A stretch of 64,000 nt of DNA from Mangrovimonas sp. TPBH4 (GCF_001280505.1 NZ_LBIO01000040.1:124001-188000), one strand, 5' to 3'; numbered from the stretch's first letter, positions 7,347-18,075 are shown. The notes: generated by a model not told the origin, from the letters alone. A program made the numbers and translations.

Positions 7347-10300
7347 ATGCAAAGTCGAAGTCCTTTTTCAATCTATAATGCCTCTGCTGGAAGTGGAAAA
7401 ACCTATACATTGGTAAAAGACTATCTGAAAATTTTAGTGAGCTCTTCGCACCCTAAACAGTTTAAACATATCCTGGCGATTACGTTTACCAATAAAGCTG
7501 TTGGTGAAATGAAAGAACGTATCATCACTACCTTACAAGAATTCGCTAAACCCGAAATTTTGGAGCAGGACAACAGTATGTTTAAGGAGCTTTGCAGGGA
7601 GACAGAACTTACAGGCAAAGACCTTCACAATAAAGCAAAACGTATTTTAAACGCTATTGTACATAACTATGCGAGCTTTGATATTTCTACCATCGACGGT
7701 TTTACACATAAACTGATAAGGACCTTTGCACATGACCTAAAACTTCCCTTAAATTTTGAAGTTGAACTAGATCAAAACACCCTGTTAAATGAGGCTGTAG
7801 ACAGTTTAATTTCAAAAGCGGGCACCAACAAAGAACTCACAAAAGTTTTGGTTGATTTTGCAATTGAAAAGGCTGACGATGACAAAAGCTGGGATATAGC
7901 CTTCGATTTTAATAAAATAGCCAAACTGCTTATCAACGAAAACGAACTACCTTATGTAAAAACGTTCAACGACAAATCGCTTGAAGATTTCAACATTCTA
8001 AAAAAGGCCTTAACCAAACAAGCAAAGGACCTTGATAAGGCATTAAAAAGAGAAGCACAAACGGCCTTGGAATTAATATCAGAAAGCGGTCTGGAACATG
8101 GTGATTTCACCAGAAAAAGTGTTCCTAACTTTTTTGTTAAAGCCACAAACAAAAATTTTAAGCATGACTTTGGCGGAACACAATGGGAAAAGGGCCTTAT
8201 TGATGGAGAGCGCTTGTATCCTAAAAAAGTTACCGAAAATGTAGCCTCTACAATAGATGCCATCCAACCGCAACTTACGGAGCATTACAACACCATAAAA
8301 AATGCGTTTTACCAATCTAGATTTGTAAAGGCTATTTACAAAAACAGTACGCCACTTTCGGTGCTAAACGCCATACAGCACGAACTCAACACCATTCAAA
8401 AGGAACAGAACAAATTGTTGATTTCAGAATTCAACAATATCATCCACAACGAAATCAAGGGCTTGCCCTCCCCTTTTATTTACGAGCGGCTTGGAGAAAA
8501 ATTTCGCCATTATTTTATAGATGAATTTCAGGACACCTCGGCATTACAGTGGCAAAACTTGATTCCATTGCTCAACAACACTTTAGCTTCCGATAGCGGA
8601 ACAGCTATGTTGGTAGGCGATGCAAAACAGGCCATCTACCGTTGGCGTGGTGGTGAAGCTGAGCAATTCATCGATTTATTTACAGATACCAACCCCTTTC
8701 AGGTAGACAAAAAAGTAGCCAACTTACCTACCAATTACCGCAGTTACAAAACCGTTGTGGAATTCAACAACAGTCTGTTTGAATTTATCGCTCAAAACAC
8801 TTTTAGTCACACAACCTATCAATCGCTTTACCAAACAGCTTCCCAAGAATCCTTTTCCAAAGACGAAGGTTATGTAAATCTATCGTTTCTAGAATTTTCA
8901 AAAGACGATGACAGAAATGAAATTTATTGTGAAGCCACCTACGAAACCATTCTTAACTGTTTGGCCAATGGCTTTGAACCTAAAGACATTTGTGTTTTGG
9001 TAAGAAAAGGAAAAGAAGGTGTAGCCATTGCGGATTTTCTAAACGAAAAAAATATTAGCATTGTTTCTTCCGAAACCCTTCTCATTAAAAACGCTCCAGA
9101 GGTAGCCTTTACCAATGCATTTTTAAAACTATTAATTCAACCCAAAAACAACGAATTAAAAGTAGAAGTTCTCAACATGCTTGCGGAAAGGCTGAAAGTA
9201 GCAGACAAGCATTCCTTTTTTAAAAAACATATCCCTTTAGAGCTAGATGAATTCCTGAGTAGTTTCTCAGAATATGGAATCTATTTAGAAAGCAATACTA
9301 TTTTACTTCTCCCCTTATATGATTTGGTTGAGACCGTAATTAGAAGCTTTCAACTTACCGACACGTCCAATGCATACATTCAATTCTATTTGGATTTGGT
9401 ACTGGAATACTCCCAAAAGCATACCTATGACCTCGCTGGCTTTATTTCCTTCTTCGAAAATAAACAGGACCAATTGAGTATTGTGTCTCCAGAAGGACAA
9501 AATGCTGTGAGGATCATGACCATCCATAAGTCCAAAGGACTGGAATTTCCAGTGATCATTTTCCCATATGCCGACATGGATATATACAAACAGGTAGACC
9601 CTAAAATATGGTTTCCATTAACTTCAGAAGAGTTTAATGGCTTTAACTATGCTCTTTTAAATTACGGCAAGGACATTGAGCACTTTGGAGACATTGGCAA
9701 AATGCTCTATGAACTTCAGCAATCGCAATTGGAACTCGACAATATCAACCTGCTGTATGTAGCCTGTACAAGGCCTATTGAACAACTGCACATTATTTCC
9801 AAAAAAGATGTGGACTCCAAAGGCAATTTCAACAATAAGACCTATGCTGGAATCTTGATGCAACACCTGAACGAGCAACAACTTTGGCAGGATTCCAAAT
9901 TGGAATATTCTTTTGGGACCCCACAAAGGCAATCAAAAAAACCGCCTCTGGAGGAACAAAACAACACTCAAGAAGAATTCATCTCAACACCAAGAGAAGA
10001 TCACAGCCTAAAAATTCTTACCAAGGCCGGACTCCTTTGGGAAACGGAGCAAGAGCGCGCCATTGAAAAGGGAAATTTGGTACATGATATTATGGCCATG
10101 GTGAACACTTTAGATGATGTGGATTTTGCCTTGGGGCAATTCCTGGATACCGGAAAATTAAATCCAAAACAACACAAAGAGTTGAAGCCTATAATTCTCA
10201 ACATCATAAATCACCAATCCCTAAAGCCATATTTTGCTCCAGATTTAGAGGTTTACAATGAGCGGGACATCATTACGAAACAAGGAGACATTGTAAGACC

Positions 10301-10484
10301 AGATCGAGTGACAATCAATTCACAAAACCAAGCAACAATCATCGATTACAAAACTGGAACCGAAACATCATCCCACCGTCAACAATTGGTGGGCTACCAA
10401 AAAGTATTGGAAGAAATGGGGTTTCAAGTTATCCACAAAATTCTTGTTTATATCAATGATGATATTCATATAAAAGAATTTTAA
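7347..10484 (+). CDS. UvrD/RecB-type helicase-nuclease (AddA-like)
   Basis: DNA end-processing helicase fused to a nuclease, likely the AddA partner of a break-repair complex. I choose the ATG at 7347 (MQSRSPFSIYNASAGSGKT, 1045 aa); an in-frame TTG lies 33 nt upstream. Motif I is ASAGSGKT with K18. Motif Ia is ITFTNKAVGEMKERI, motif II is DEFQD near 392-396, and later motifs include MTIHKSKGLEFPVIIFPY. The C-terminus shows the PD-(D/E)XK nuclease pattern: LVHD, then RPDR and IIDYKTG near 980-1003. The AddB-like partner is at 13243, separated by kbl and an ompA gene. Confidence 0.88.
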   Translation: MQSRSPFSIYNASAGSGKTYTLVKDYLKILVSSSHPKQFKHILAITFTNKAVGEMKERIITTLQEFAKPEILEQDNSMFKELCRETELTGKDLHNKAKRILNAIVHNYASFDISTIDGFTHKLIRTFAHDLKLPLNFEVELDQNTLLNEAVDSLISKAGTNKELTKVLVDFAIEKADDDKSWDIAFDFNKIAKLLINENELPYVKTFNDKSLEDFNILKKALTKQAKDLDKALKREAQTALELISESGLEHGDFTRKSVPNFFVKATNKNFKHDFGGTQWEKGLIDGERLYPKKVTENVASTIDAIQPQLTEHYNTIKNAFYQSRFVKAIYKNSTPLSVLNAIQHELNTIQKEQNKLLISEFNNIIHNEIKGLPSPFIYERLGEKFRHYFIDEFQDTSALQWQNLIPLLNNTLASDSGTAMLVGDAKQAIYRWRGGEAEQFIDLFTDTNPFQVDKKVANLPTNYRSYKTVVEFNNSLFEFIAQNTFSHTTYQSLYQTASQESFSKDEGYVNLSFLEFSKDDDRNEIYCEATYETILNCLANGFEPKDICVLVRKGKEGVAIADFLNEKNISIVSSETLLIKNAPEVAFTNAFLKLLIQPKNNELKVEVLNMLAERLKVADKHSFFKKHIPLELDEFLSSFSEYGIYLESNTILLLPLYDLVETVIRSFQLTDTSNAYIQFYLDLVLEYSQKHTYDLAGFISFFENKQDQLSIVSPEGQNAVRIMTIHKSKGLEFPVIIFPYADMDIYKQVDPKIWFPLTSEEFNGFNYALLNYGKDIEHFGDIGKMLYELQQSQLELDNINLLYVACTRPIEQLHIISKKDVDSKGNFNNKTYAGILMQHLNEQQLWQDSKLEYSFGTPQRQSKKPPLEEQNNTQEEFISTPREDHSLKILTKAGLLWETEQERAIEKGNLVHDIMAMVNTLDDVDFALGQFLDTGKLNPKQHKELKPIILNIINHQSLKPYFAPDLEVYNERDIITKQGDIVRPDRVTINSQNQATIIDYKTGTETSSHRQQLVGYQKVLEEMGFQVIHKILVYINDDIHIKEF

Positions 10485-10489
10485 CTTTG
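10482..10489 (+). promoter_or_regulatory. Candidate -7 element (TAACTTTG) for kbl
   Basis: Exact TAnnTTTG overlapping the stop codon of the helicase gene, 18 bp before the kbl ATG. Confidence 0.4.
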
Positions 10490-10507
10490 CATTAAATTGA
10501 AATTATC

Positions 10508-11701
10508 ATGTACGGAAAAATTAAGGAGCACTTACAGCAAGAAATACAAGACATAAAAGATGCTGGATTATTCAAGGAAGAACGCATCATTACTTCACCT
10601 CAAAATGCAGAAATCACTTTAAACACGGGACAGACCGTTTTAAATTTTTGTGCCAATAACTACCTTGGCCTGTCGGACCACCCAGAAGTTATCCAAGCGG
10701 CAAAAGATGCTATGGACACACATGGTTTTGGAATGTCGTCCGTGAGGTTTATTTGCGGTACGCAGGACATACACAAAACGCTAGAAGCTAAAATTGCTGA
10801 ATTCTACGGTACGGAAGACACAATTTTATACGCCGCCGCCTTCGACGCCAATGGAGGGGTTTTTGAACCTTTATTAAGCGCTGAAGACGCCATTATATCA
10901 GATTCTTTGAATCACGCTTCCATTATTGATGGGGTACGTTTGTGTAAAGCTGCCCGATACCGTTATCAAAATAACGATATGGCCGATTTGGAAAAACAAC
11001 TTATAGCTGCCAACGAAAATGGTGCCCGTTTTAAAATTATTGTAACAGACGGAGTATTCTCGATGGATGGATTAGTGGCACCATTAGATCAAATTTGTGA
11101 TTTGGCAGATAAATACGATGCCTTAGTAATGATTGACGAATGTCACGCTGCTGGCTTTATAGGAGAAACCGGAAGAGGAACCTTGGAAGAAAAAGGTGTT
11201 ATGGGACGTATTGACATTATAACCGGAACCCTTGGAAAAGCCTTAGGAGGCGCTATGGGTGGTTATACAACTGCCAAAAAAGAGGTTATCGAAATGTTAC
11301 GTCAACGCTCTAGACCTTATTTATTTTCCAACTCATTGGCACCGGCCATCGTGGGCGCTTCCATAAAGGTATTCGAGATGCTTTCCACCGACACTTCACT
11401 AAGGGATAAATTGGATTGGAACACCAAATATTTCAAAAAAGGCATGAAATCTGCCGGCTTTGATATCATAGATGGAGACTCGGCAATTGTGCCCGTAATG
11501 CTGTATGATGCTAAGCTATCCCAGACCATGGCGAAGATGCTTTTGGAGGAAGGAATTTACGTTATTGGCTTCTTTTATCCAGTGGTTCCAAAGGATAAAG
11601 CACGTATCAGAGTGCAACTATCAGCAGCTCATAATCAAGAACATTTGGACAAAGCAATCGCCGCATTTACAAAGGTTGGAAAGGCTTTGGAGATTATTTA
11701 A
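10508..11701 (+). CDS. kbl: Glycine C-acetyltransferase (2-amino-3-ketobutyrate CoA ligase)
   Basis: PLP enzyme that cleaves 2-amino-3-oxobutyrate with CoA to glycine and acetyl-CoA, the second step of threonine breakdown. 397 aa, the family length. Seen: N-terminal [31 protein letters not shown], and the Schiff-base lysine in [14 protein letters not shown] near residue 244. Serine palmitoyltransferase and AONS belong to the same family, but the length and the [18 protein letters not shown] segment fit Kbl best. The partner threonine dehydrogenase is not in the window. Confidence 0.9.
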   Translation: MYGKIKEHLQQEIQDIKDAGLFKEERIITSPQNAEITLNTGQTVLNFCANNYLGLSDHPEVIQAAKDAMDTHGFGMSSVRFICGTQDIHKTLEAKIAEFYGTEDTILYAAAFDANGGVFEPLLSAEDAIISDSLNHASIIDGVRLCKAARYRYQNNDMADLEKQLIAANENGARFKIIVTDGVFSMDGLVAPLDQICDLADKYDALVMIDECHAAGFIGETGRGTLEEKGVMGRIDIITGTLGKALGGAMGGYTTAKKEVIEMLRQRSRPYLFSNSLAPAIVGASIKVFEMLSTDTSLRDKLDWNTKYFKKGMKSAGFDIIDGDSAIVPVMLYDAKLSQTMAKMLLEEGIYVIGFFYPVVPKDKARIRVQLSAAHNQEHLDKAIAAFTKVGKALEII

Positions 11702-11748
11702 AATTAGTCCAAACACTTATACTTTGAAGCAAATAAGCAATATTTTTA

Positions 11749-11756
11749 TATATTTG
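11749..11756 (+). promoter_or_regulatory. Candidate promoter of the OmpA-family gene (TTTG ... TATATTTG)
   Basis: TATATTTG matches the -7 consensus; TTTG at 11723-11726 lies 22 bp upstream as a possible -33 element. The ATG is 68 bp downstream, leaving a long AT-rich leader, as often seen for abundant outer-membrane proteins. Confidence 0.55.
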
Positions 11757-11824
11757 TCTTTGTTAATAAATTTTAACAACTTACATTTGTTTACAATTAA
11801 CACTTAAAATTAAATTATTCGAAT

Positions 11825-13171
11825 ATGAAAAATCTTAGCAGATTATTATTGGCTACGTTGCTTTTATTAGGCTTCAATGCTAATGCTCAAGATGAAGACA
11901 ATCCTTGGGCAGTAGGTATCGGCGTAAACATGGTTGATTTTTATCCAACTGGGGAAGATGCGCCTCTTGGTGGTTACTTTGATGAGTACTTCAATGTTGG
12001 AGATCACTACAACATTCTTCCATCATTATCAAGCCTTAGCGTTTCCAGATACATCAGTAGCGGATTTATATTTTCTGCTACAGGATCTATCAACCAAATA
12101 GAACACTTCGGTGACCGTTCAGTAGATGATTTATCATACTACGGTCTTGATGGTACTATCTCTTACAGCTTTATGAGACACTCTACTTTCAACCCATTCA
12201 TTGGTGTTGGTGGTGGTTACACTTGGGTTGACGAAATTGGAGCTGGTACTTTAAACGGAACTTTAGGATTTAATGTATGGTTTACTGAAAACATCGGTTT
12301 AACTGTACAGTCTGCTTACAAACACGCGTTTGAAGATTACTTAGACACACACTTCCAACACACTGTAGGTATCGCTATCAAATTTGGTGGTAAAGATACT
12401 GATGGTGACGGAATCTACGACAAAGATGATGCTTGTCCAGAAGTTCCTGGATTGGAAGCATTCAACGGATGTCCTGATACTGACGGTGACGGAATCCAAG
12501 ATAGCGAGGACGATTGTCCAAACGAAGCTGGTTTAGCTGAATTCAACGGATGTCCTGATTCTGACGGTGACGGTGTGCCAGACAAAAACGACGACTGTCC
12601 AACAGTTCCTGGATTGAAAGAATTAAACGGATGTCCAGATGCTGACGGCGACGGTGTTGCTGATAAAGATGATAACTGTCCTAACGAAGTTGGTCCAGCT
12701 GCTAACAACGGTTGTCCTTGGCCAGACAGAGATGGTGACGGTGTTGCTGACAAAGATGATAAGTGTCCAGACTTAGCTGGTCCTGCATCTAACGATGGTT
12801 GTCCAGTAGTAACTGAAGAAGTTCAAAAAACTTTGAACGCTTACGCTAAAACAATCTTGTTTGACACTGGTAAGTCTACTATCAAAGCTGAGTCTGAAAA
12901 AGTACTTAACGATATCATCGCGATCTTGAAAGAGTACCCTCACGCTAAATTTACTGTAGAAGGACATACTGATAGTGTAGGTCGTGAAGATTCAAACATG
13001 AAGTTATCTGAAGCTAGAGCACTATCTGTTAAAGATTACTTAGTTGACAATGGTATTGACGAGTTCAGATTATCTTCTAGAGGATATGGAGAGTCTAACC
13101 CAATCGACACTAATGATACTAAAGCTGGTAGAGCTAACAACAGACGTGTTGAAATTAACTTAGTAAAATAA
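11825..13171 (+). CDS. OmpA-family outer-membrane protein with thrombospondin type-3 repeats
   Basis: Outer-membrane protein anchoring the envelope to peptidoglycan. 448 aa: a signal peptide cleaved near A21 ([10 protein letters not shown]), an N-terminal eight-strand-like barrel to about residue 185, five thrombospondin type-3 calcium-binding repeats ([15 protein letters not shown] and similar, each ending NGCP or DGCP) to about 325, then an OmpA C-terminal domain ([26 protein letters not shown]). Codons are strongly restricted (GGT, AAC, CCA), as in highly expressed genes. Own promoter and strong terminator. Confidence 0.93.
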   Translation: MKNLSRLLLATLLLLGFNANAQDEDNPWAVGIGVNMVDFYPTGEDAPLGGYFDEYFNVGDHYNILPSLSSLSVSRYISSGFIFSATGSINQIEHFGDRSVDDLSYYGLDGTISYSFMRHSTFNPFIGVGGGYTWVDEIGAGTLNGTLGFNVWFTENIGLTVQSAYKHAFEDYLDTHFQHTVGIAIKFGGKDTDGDGIYDKDDACPEVPGLEAFNGCPDTDGDGIQDSEDDCPNEAGLAEFNGCPDSDGDGVPDKNDDCPTVPGLKELNGCPDADGDGVADKDDNCPNEVGPAANNGCPWPDRDGDGVADKDDKCPDLAGPASNDGCPVVTEEVQKTLNAYAKTILFDTGKSTIKAESEKVLNDIIAILKEYPHAKFTVEGHTDSVGREDSNMKLSEARALSVKDYLVDNGIDEFRLSSRGYGESNPIDTNDTKAGRANNRRVEINLVK

Positions 13172-13202
13172 GAGGTTCTAAACCTTAAAAATAATAAGTG
13201 TA

Positions 13203-13235
13203 AAAACGCTCCGATATTCGGGGCGTTTTTTATTT
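13203..13235 (+). terminator. Intrinsic terminator of the OmpA-family gene
   Basis: Twelve-base stem AAAACGCTCCGA / TCGGGGCGTTTT (one wobble) with a TAT loop and a T-run. The AddB-like ATG follows only 8 nt later. Confidence 0.85.
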
Positions 13236-13242
13236 TTATGCT

Positions 13243-16005
13243 ATGACAAGTTTTATTGAAGACGTTATAGCGGACCTTAGCCAAAAAGGCCTTAACATAC
13301 CCCAACTTACTTTTGTGTTACCCAGTAGAAGAGCAGGTATATTTTTAAAGCACCAGCTTTCAAAACATAGTACACATACATTCTTTGCCCCTGAAATTGT
13401 TTCTATAGAAGAATTTGTAGAAACTCTTTCAGACCTTCAATACATCACCAATACCGAACTTATTTTTGAGTTCTACGAGGTGTATTTACAACTTACAGAG
13501 AAAGAGAATCAGGAATCTTTCGACGAAGTTTCCAAATGGGCACAGATGCTCATTCAAGATTTCAATGAAATAGATCGGTATCTTATTCCCCCAGCTAAGA
13601 TTTTTGATTATTTATCGGCCATAAAAGAAATAGAACACCACCATTGGTCATTGGATGAAGACCCTTCAACTTTTGTCAAAAACTACCTGCTGTTTTGGAA
13701 TCAACTAAATCATTACTATAATAAACTCCAAACGCAACTTCTTGATCAAAATAAGGGCTACCAAGGTTTGGTATACAGAAAAGCGGTAGACAACCTAGAG
13801 CAGTTTATTTCTGCCAATCCTAACAAAACCTATGTGTTTATGGGCTTTAATGCCCTCAATAAGGCTGAAGAAACGATCATCCAAGAATTGCTACAACAAG
13901 ACATCGCCCACATATATTGGGACATTGACGAAACCTTCCTTAAAAATCCAGAGCATGACGCCGGACTATTTATAAGACAACATAAAACTAATTGGCCCTA
14001 CCTAAAACAGCACCAATTCCATTGGCAGCACCAACATTATACAACACCAAAAAACATAAAGGTTACCGGTATTCCTAAAAATATTAGTCAAATAAAATAC
14101 ATAGGAGAGCTTCTTTCGAAACTAAATAACTCTAACTTAAAAAATACGGCCATTGTTTTGGGCAATGAAGACCTCCTTCTTCCCTTGCTCAATTCAATCC
14201 CTAAAAATATTGGAGCGGTAAATATCACCATGGGATTACCCTTGAAAAACGTGCCTATGGTTGCCCTATTCGACCAACTTTTAAAACTTCATACAAAAGC
14301 AGGTGAAACATTTTACTACAAGGATGTATTAGCAGTTCTCTCCAATCAATTTATAAGGCCATTGTTAAGCAATCAACACATCAAGGTAGTGGATGTGATT
14401 TCAAAAATTGAAGAGAACAATATTATCTTTATCACACTTGATAAGCTTTTAACGCTCTTTGAAAACCAATATAAAACCATCCTTTCCATTTTATTTGGCC
14501 CTTGGAAAGACAGCCCCAATGAGGCTCTAGAAAATTGTTTTAAGCTTATTTCTTTGTTGAAAGCCAATCTAGATCAGGATAAGGACTCCAACATGTTGGC
14601 TTTGGAATATCTGTACCGTTTCAATGCATTATTTAACGAGTTAAATCTCTTAAATGTGCAACACAAACACATCAAAACCATTGCCACACTTTACAGCTTT
14701 TATAAAGAGCTGTTAAGTACAGAAACATTGGATTTTCAAGGAGAACCTTTGGAGGGTCTTCAAATTATGGGAATGTTGGAAACCCGAGCCTTAGATTTTG
14801 AATCCTTAATTATTGCTTCGGTCAACGAAGGAATTCTACCAGCAGGTAAAAGCCATAACTCCTTTATCCCTTATGATGTAAAGTTAGAGAATAAATTGCC
14901 CACCTATAAGGAAAAAGACGCCGTATACACCTATCACTTTTATCGTTTATTACAGCGTAGCTCAAATGTCCATATTTTGTACAATACCGAAACTGATGCC
15001 CTGAACACAGGTGAAAAAAGCAGGTTTATCACCCAATTGGAAATAGAAGCCATACACGATATAGACCATAGGGTGGTAACACCAAAAGTTCCTAAAATCA
15101 CCAAAAACTTACGGACCATTAAGAAAACTGATGCGGTTCTGGATCAAATCAAACGACTTTCAAAGGCTGGGTTTTCCCCATCATCCCTGACCAATTACAT
15201 CAGAAACCCAATAGACTTTTACACTCAAAAGATTTTGGGCGTAAAAACCTTTGAAGATGTAGAAGAATCCATCGCAGCCAACACCTTGGGAACAGTGATC
15301 CATAATTCTTTGGAAGATTTATACACTCCATATAAAAACAACATCCTACAGGAGGCTGATTTGGAAGCCATGAAAGCACAAATCGATCCAATGGTTAAAA
15401 AGCACTTCAAGGAGACCTACAAAGAAGGTGACATTTCCACCGGAAAAAACCTAATCATCTATGAAGTTGCTAAACGTTATGTTTGGAATACGATAAATCA
15501 GGAAATAGCTGAAATCAAACAAGGCAACGAAATTAAAATTATAGGTCTAGAAGAAGAATTTAAAACCTTGCTTAATATCCCAGAACTTGATTTCCCAGTA
15601 TATATTACTGGTAAGGTAGACCGTATTGATGAATACAATGGCATTACAAGGATCATCGACTACAAAAGTGGTAAGGTAGACCAAAGTAAAGTAGAAGTGG
15701 TGGAATGGGAAGATTTAACTTCAGATTATGACAAATACAGTAAGAGCTTTCAAGTGCTCACTTACGCTCTCATGATGGACAGTGTCCCCGAAATGAAAAC
15801 CGAAAACCTAGAAGCAGGTATCATTTCCTTTAAAAACTTAAACGCAGGCTTTTTAAAGTTCGCCAAAAAGGACAAACTAGGTGCTTATGCAAAGAAGGAC
15901 CAATTAATTACTTCAGAAACATTGGGAAATTTTTCAGAAGTCCTAAAAAACTTGATTTTAGAAATCTGTAACCCGTCTATAGATTTTGTAGAAAAAGAGG
16001 TTTAA
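13243..16005 (+). CDS. PD-(D/E)XK nuclease family protein (AddB-like)
   Basis: Probable second subunit of an AddAB-type recombination helicase-nuclease. 920 aa. The N-terminus LPSRRAGIFLKHQL resembles a degenerate helicase domain, with no intact Walker A lysine motif seen. The C-terminal nuclease pattern is LGTVIHNSLEDLY, then GKVDRIDEYNGITRIIDYKSGKVD, giving the conserved H, D, D and K. A four-cysteine iron-sulfur cluster like that of Bacillus AddB was not seen. The start is the ATG just after the ompA terminator. Assignment rests on the motifs and on the AddA-like gene 2.8 kb upstream. Confidence 0.8.
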   Translation: MTSFIEDVIADLSQKGLNIPQLTFVLPSRRAGIFLKHQLSKHSTHTFFAPEIVSIEEFVETLSDLQYITNTELIFEFYEVYLQLTEKENQESFDEVSKWAQMLIQDFNEIDRYLIPPAKIFDYLSAIKEIEHHHWSLDEDPSTFVKNYLLFWNQLNHYYNKLQTQLLDQNKGYQGLVYRKAVDNLEQFISANPNKTYVFMGFNALNKAEETIIQELLQQDIAHIYWDIDETFLKNPEHDAGLFIRQHKTNWPYLKQHQFHWQHQHYTTPKNIKVTGIPKNISQIKYIGELLSKLNNSNLKNTAIVLGNEDLLLPLLNSIPKNIGAVNITMGLPLKNVPMVALFDQLLKLHTKAGETFYYKDVLAVLSNQFIRPLLSNQHIKVVDVISKIEENNIIFITLDKLLTLFENQYKTILSILFGPWKDSPNEALENCFKLISLLKANLDQDKDSNMLALEYLYRFNALFNELNLLNVQHKHIKTIATLYSFYKELLSTETLDFQGEPLEGLQIMGMLETRALDFESLIIASVNEGILPAGKSHNSFIPYDVKLENKLPTYKEKDAVYTYHFYRLLQRSSNVHILYNTETDALNTGEKSRFITQLEIEAIHDIDHRVVTPKVPKITKNLRTIKKTDAVLDQIKRLSKAGFSPSSLTNYIRNPIDFYTQKILGVKTFEDVEESIAANTLGTVIHNSLEDLYTPYKNNILQEADLEAMKAQIDPMVKKHFKETYKEGDISTGKNLIIYEVAKRYVWNTINQEIAEIKQGNEIKIIGLEEEFKTLLNIPELDFPVYITGKVDRIDEYNGITRIIDYKSGKVDQSKVEVVEWEDLTSDYDKYSKSFQVLTYALMMDSVPEMKTENLEAGIISFKNLNAGFLKFAKKDKLGAYAKKDQLITSETLGNFSEVLKNLILEICNPSIDFVEKEV

Positions 16006-16010
16006 AAACA

Positions 16011-16048
16011 AAAAACGCAATCAATTAAAACTTAAAAGATTGCGTTTT
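16011..16048 (-). terminator. Terminator-like hairpin between the AddB-like gene and tRNA-Ala
   Basis: Eleven-base perfect stem (AAAACGCAATC / GATTGCGTTTT) with a 15-nt AT loop. In the minus direction it starts 7 nt after the tRNA end and is followed by a long T-rich run; in the plus direction it has only four T. It may therefore serve both convergent genes, best for the tRNA. Confidence 0.7.
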
Positions 16049-16055
16049 CGTAAAG

Positions 16056-16129
16056 TGGAGCATATCGGAGTCGAACCGATGACCTCTACGCTGCCAGCGT
16101 AGCGCTCTAGCCAGCTGAGCTAATGCCCC
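16056..16129 (-). tRNA. tRNA-Ala, anticodon GGC
   Basis: 74-nt cloverleaf on the minus strand. The acceptor stem GGGGCAT/ATGCTCC contains the G3-U70 pair that marks alanine tRNAs, with A73 as discriminator. The anticodon stem CTACG/CGTAG encloses loop CTGGCAG, giving anticodon GGC for GCC/GCU codons. The T arm has GGTTCGACTCC. The CCA end is not encoded. It is a single tRNA, not within an rRNA operon in this window. Confidence 0.97.
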
Positions 16130-16243
16130 TCAACTGTCAAATTTCAAAACAACTCAAAACCCAATTGTCTTGAGACTGCAAAAAAACGAAATATTATTTA
16201 ATTTCAAAGCCAAAAATTTAAATTTATACTTAAAAAATACACC

Positions 16244-16744
16244 TTGGTTAGAAAGGCTACCATACAAGATTTAAACATTGTCGTTTCCCTTACCAAAGCC
16301 TGTGCAGAGCATATGTGTGCAAATGGTATTTATCAATGGAATGATAGCTACCCGAATAATTCCACTTTTGAAAATGATATCCAACGTCAAGAGCTCTTGG
16401 TATTTGACAAACAAAATAACATCCTAGGATGTGTAGTACATAGTACTCATAAAGACGACGTTTATAACAAGGTCACTTGGCTTACCAAAGATGACAGGAA
16501 TCTATACATCCACAGGTTGGCAGTACATCCAAATTTTCAAGGACAAGGCATTGCCCAACAACTTATGGATTATGTTGAACAGTTTGCCAGAAACAATTCC
16601 TTCAAATCCATTCGCCTGGACACTTTCTCAAAAAACAAAAGAAACCAAAAATTTTACGAACTTCGCGGCTACAAACAATTGGAAAAAATATACTTTCCTA
16701 ACCAAAGTGAGCATCCTTTTTACTGCTACGAACTAGTATTGTGA
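16244..16744 (+). CDS. GNAT-family N-acetyltransferase
   Basis: Predicted acetyl-CoA-dependent transferase, 166 aa. The acetyl-CoA binding motif A reads HRLAVHPNFQGQGIAQQLMD (about residues 91-110). The start is a TTG at 16244; the next in-frame ATG is 23 codons in and would remove the first GNAT strand, so TTG is preferred. The stop overlaps the GTG start of the MATE gene by 4 nt, indicating coupled translation. The substrate is unknown. Confidence 0.85.
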   Translation: MVRKATIQDLNIVVSLTKACAEHMCANGIYQWNDSYPNNSTFENDIQRQELLVFDKQNNILGCVVHSTHKDDVYNKVTWLTKDDRNLYIHRLAVHPNFQGQGIAQQLMDYVEQFARNNSFKSIRLDTFSKNKRNQKFYELRGYKQLEKIYFPNQSEHPFYCYELVL

Positions 16745-18075
16745 GCACAAACATTAACCTAAAAAATATCAACAAATTAGCCATACCAGCACTTATTGCT
16801 GGTATTTCTGAACCCATCCTATCTCTAACCGATACGGCCATAGTGGGTAATGTTCAGCATAACCCAACAGAGTCTTTAGCAGCCGTAGGTATTGTAACGA
16901 CGTTTTTATCCATGCTTATTTGGGTATTTGGACAAACCCGCAGCGCCATTTCGTCCATTATTTCCCAATATTTGGGAGCAGGAAAATTAAATGAAGTAAA
17001 ATCATTGCCTGCTCAAGCTATTCTAATCATTACCTCAATCAGCCTATTTATAATTGCAATCACATACCCCTTTGCAAATAGCATTTTCAAATTGTACAAT
17101 GCGAGTGAATTGATTTTAAATTACTGCGTGGACTACTATAAAATTCGCATTTTTGGATTTCCCTTTACCTTGTTCACCATTGCTGTTTTTGGAGCCTTTA
17201 GAGGACTTCAGAACACCTTTTATCCAATGATTATTGCCATCGTGGGAGCGGTTTCCAATATAGTTTTGGATATCGCTTTTGTATACGGCGTAGAAGGTTT
17301 TATTCCCGCCATGCATATTAAAGGAGCGGCCTACGCCAGTGTATTGGCGCAATTGCTCATGGCTATTATTTCAGGCATATATCTTCACAAAAAGACCGTC
17401 ATTCCTTTACGAGCAAGGCTGCCTTTCAATAAAGAAATCAAAACGTTTATGGTAATGGTCATCAACTTATTTGTAAGAACCATTGCCTTAAATGTCACCT
17501 TATATTTTGCTAGTTCCTTTGCCACAAGTTATGGCGCCAACTACATTGCAGCCTACACCATTGCCATTAACCTTTGGTTTTTAGGCGCCTTCTTAATTGA
17601 TGGCTATGCTAGTGCAGGCAATATTCTATCGGGGAAACTTTTGGGAGGCAAACAGTATAAACAGCTCATACAGCTTAGCAACAGACTCATTGTTTATGGC
17701 ATAATTGTCGGTATCTTCATGGCGAGTATTGGTGCACTTCTTTACCATCCTATCGGAAGGATTTTTACTCAAGATGAATTGGTACTGACTGAATTCTACA
17801 AAATATTTTGGATGGTCTTAGCCATGCAACCCATTTGTGCCTTGGCCTTTATTTTTGACGGGATGTTCAAAGGTTTGGGTGAAATGGCCTATTTAAGAAA
17901 CCTTTTGCTATTTGCAACATTTCTAGTGTTTGTACCTATCCTTTTCACACTTGATCATTTCCACTATCAACTCTACGGTATCTTTATAGCATTGACCCTT
18001 TGGATCATTGCCAGAGGCATTCCATTAATCATAAAATTTAGAAAAATGTTTATGCCTCTTTCCAAAAACAGTTAA
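16741..18075 (+). CDS. MATE-family (DinF-like) efflux transporter
   Basis: Integral membrane exporter, 444 aa with about twelve hydrophobic segments. N-terminal features include PALIAGISEPILSLTDTAIVG and a matching inner repeat in the second half, as expected for the two-lobed MATE fold driven by Na+ or H+. The start is GTG at 16741, overlapping the acetyltransferase stop. The DinF sub-branch is a judgement from the N-terminal DTAIVG region; the substrate cannot be told. Linkage to the acetyltransferase could mean modify-and-export of one compound, but that is inference. Confidence 0.88.
   Translation: MSTNINLKNINKLAIPALIAGISEPILSLTDTAIVGNVQHNPTESLAAVGIVTTFLSMLIWVFGQTRSAISSIISQYLGAGKLNEVKSLPAQAILIITSISLFIIAITYPFANSIFKLYNASELILNYCVDYYKIRIFGFPFTLFTIAVFGAFRGLQNTFYPMIIAIVGAVSNIVLDIAFVYGVEGFIPAMHIKGAAYASVLAQLLMAIISGIYLHKKTVIPLRARLPFNKEIKTFMVMVINLFVRTIALNVTLYFASSFATSYGANYIAAYTIAINLWFLGAFLIDGYASAGNILSGKLLGGKQYKQLIQLSNRLIVYGIIVGIFMASIGALLYHPIGRIFTQDELVLTEFYKIFWMVLAMQPICALAFIFDGMFKGLGEMAYLRNLLLFATFLVFVPILFTLDHFHYQLYGIFIALTLWIIARGIPLIIKFRKMFMPLSKNS

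Noticed and set aside
12415-12753. Long minus-strand ORF across the TSP3 repeats
   Set aside because: Low-complexity mirror of the calcium-binding repeats of the OmpA protein.
16006-16130. Integration site at tRNA-Ala
   Set aside because: No integrase and no repeat of the tRNA 3' end were seen on either side within the window.
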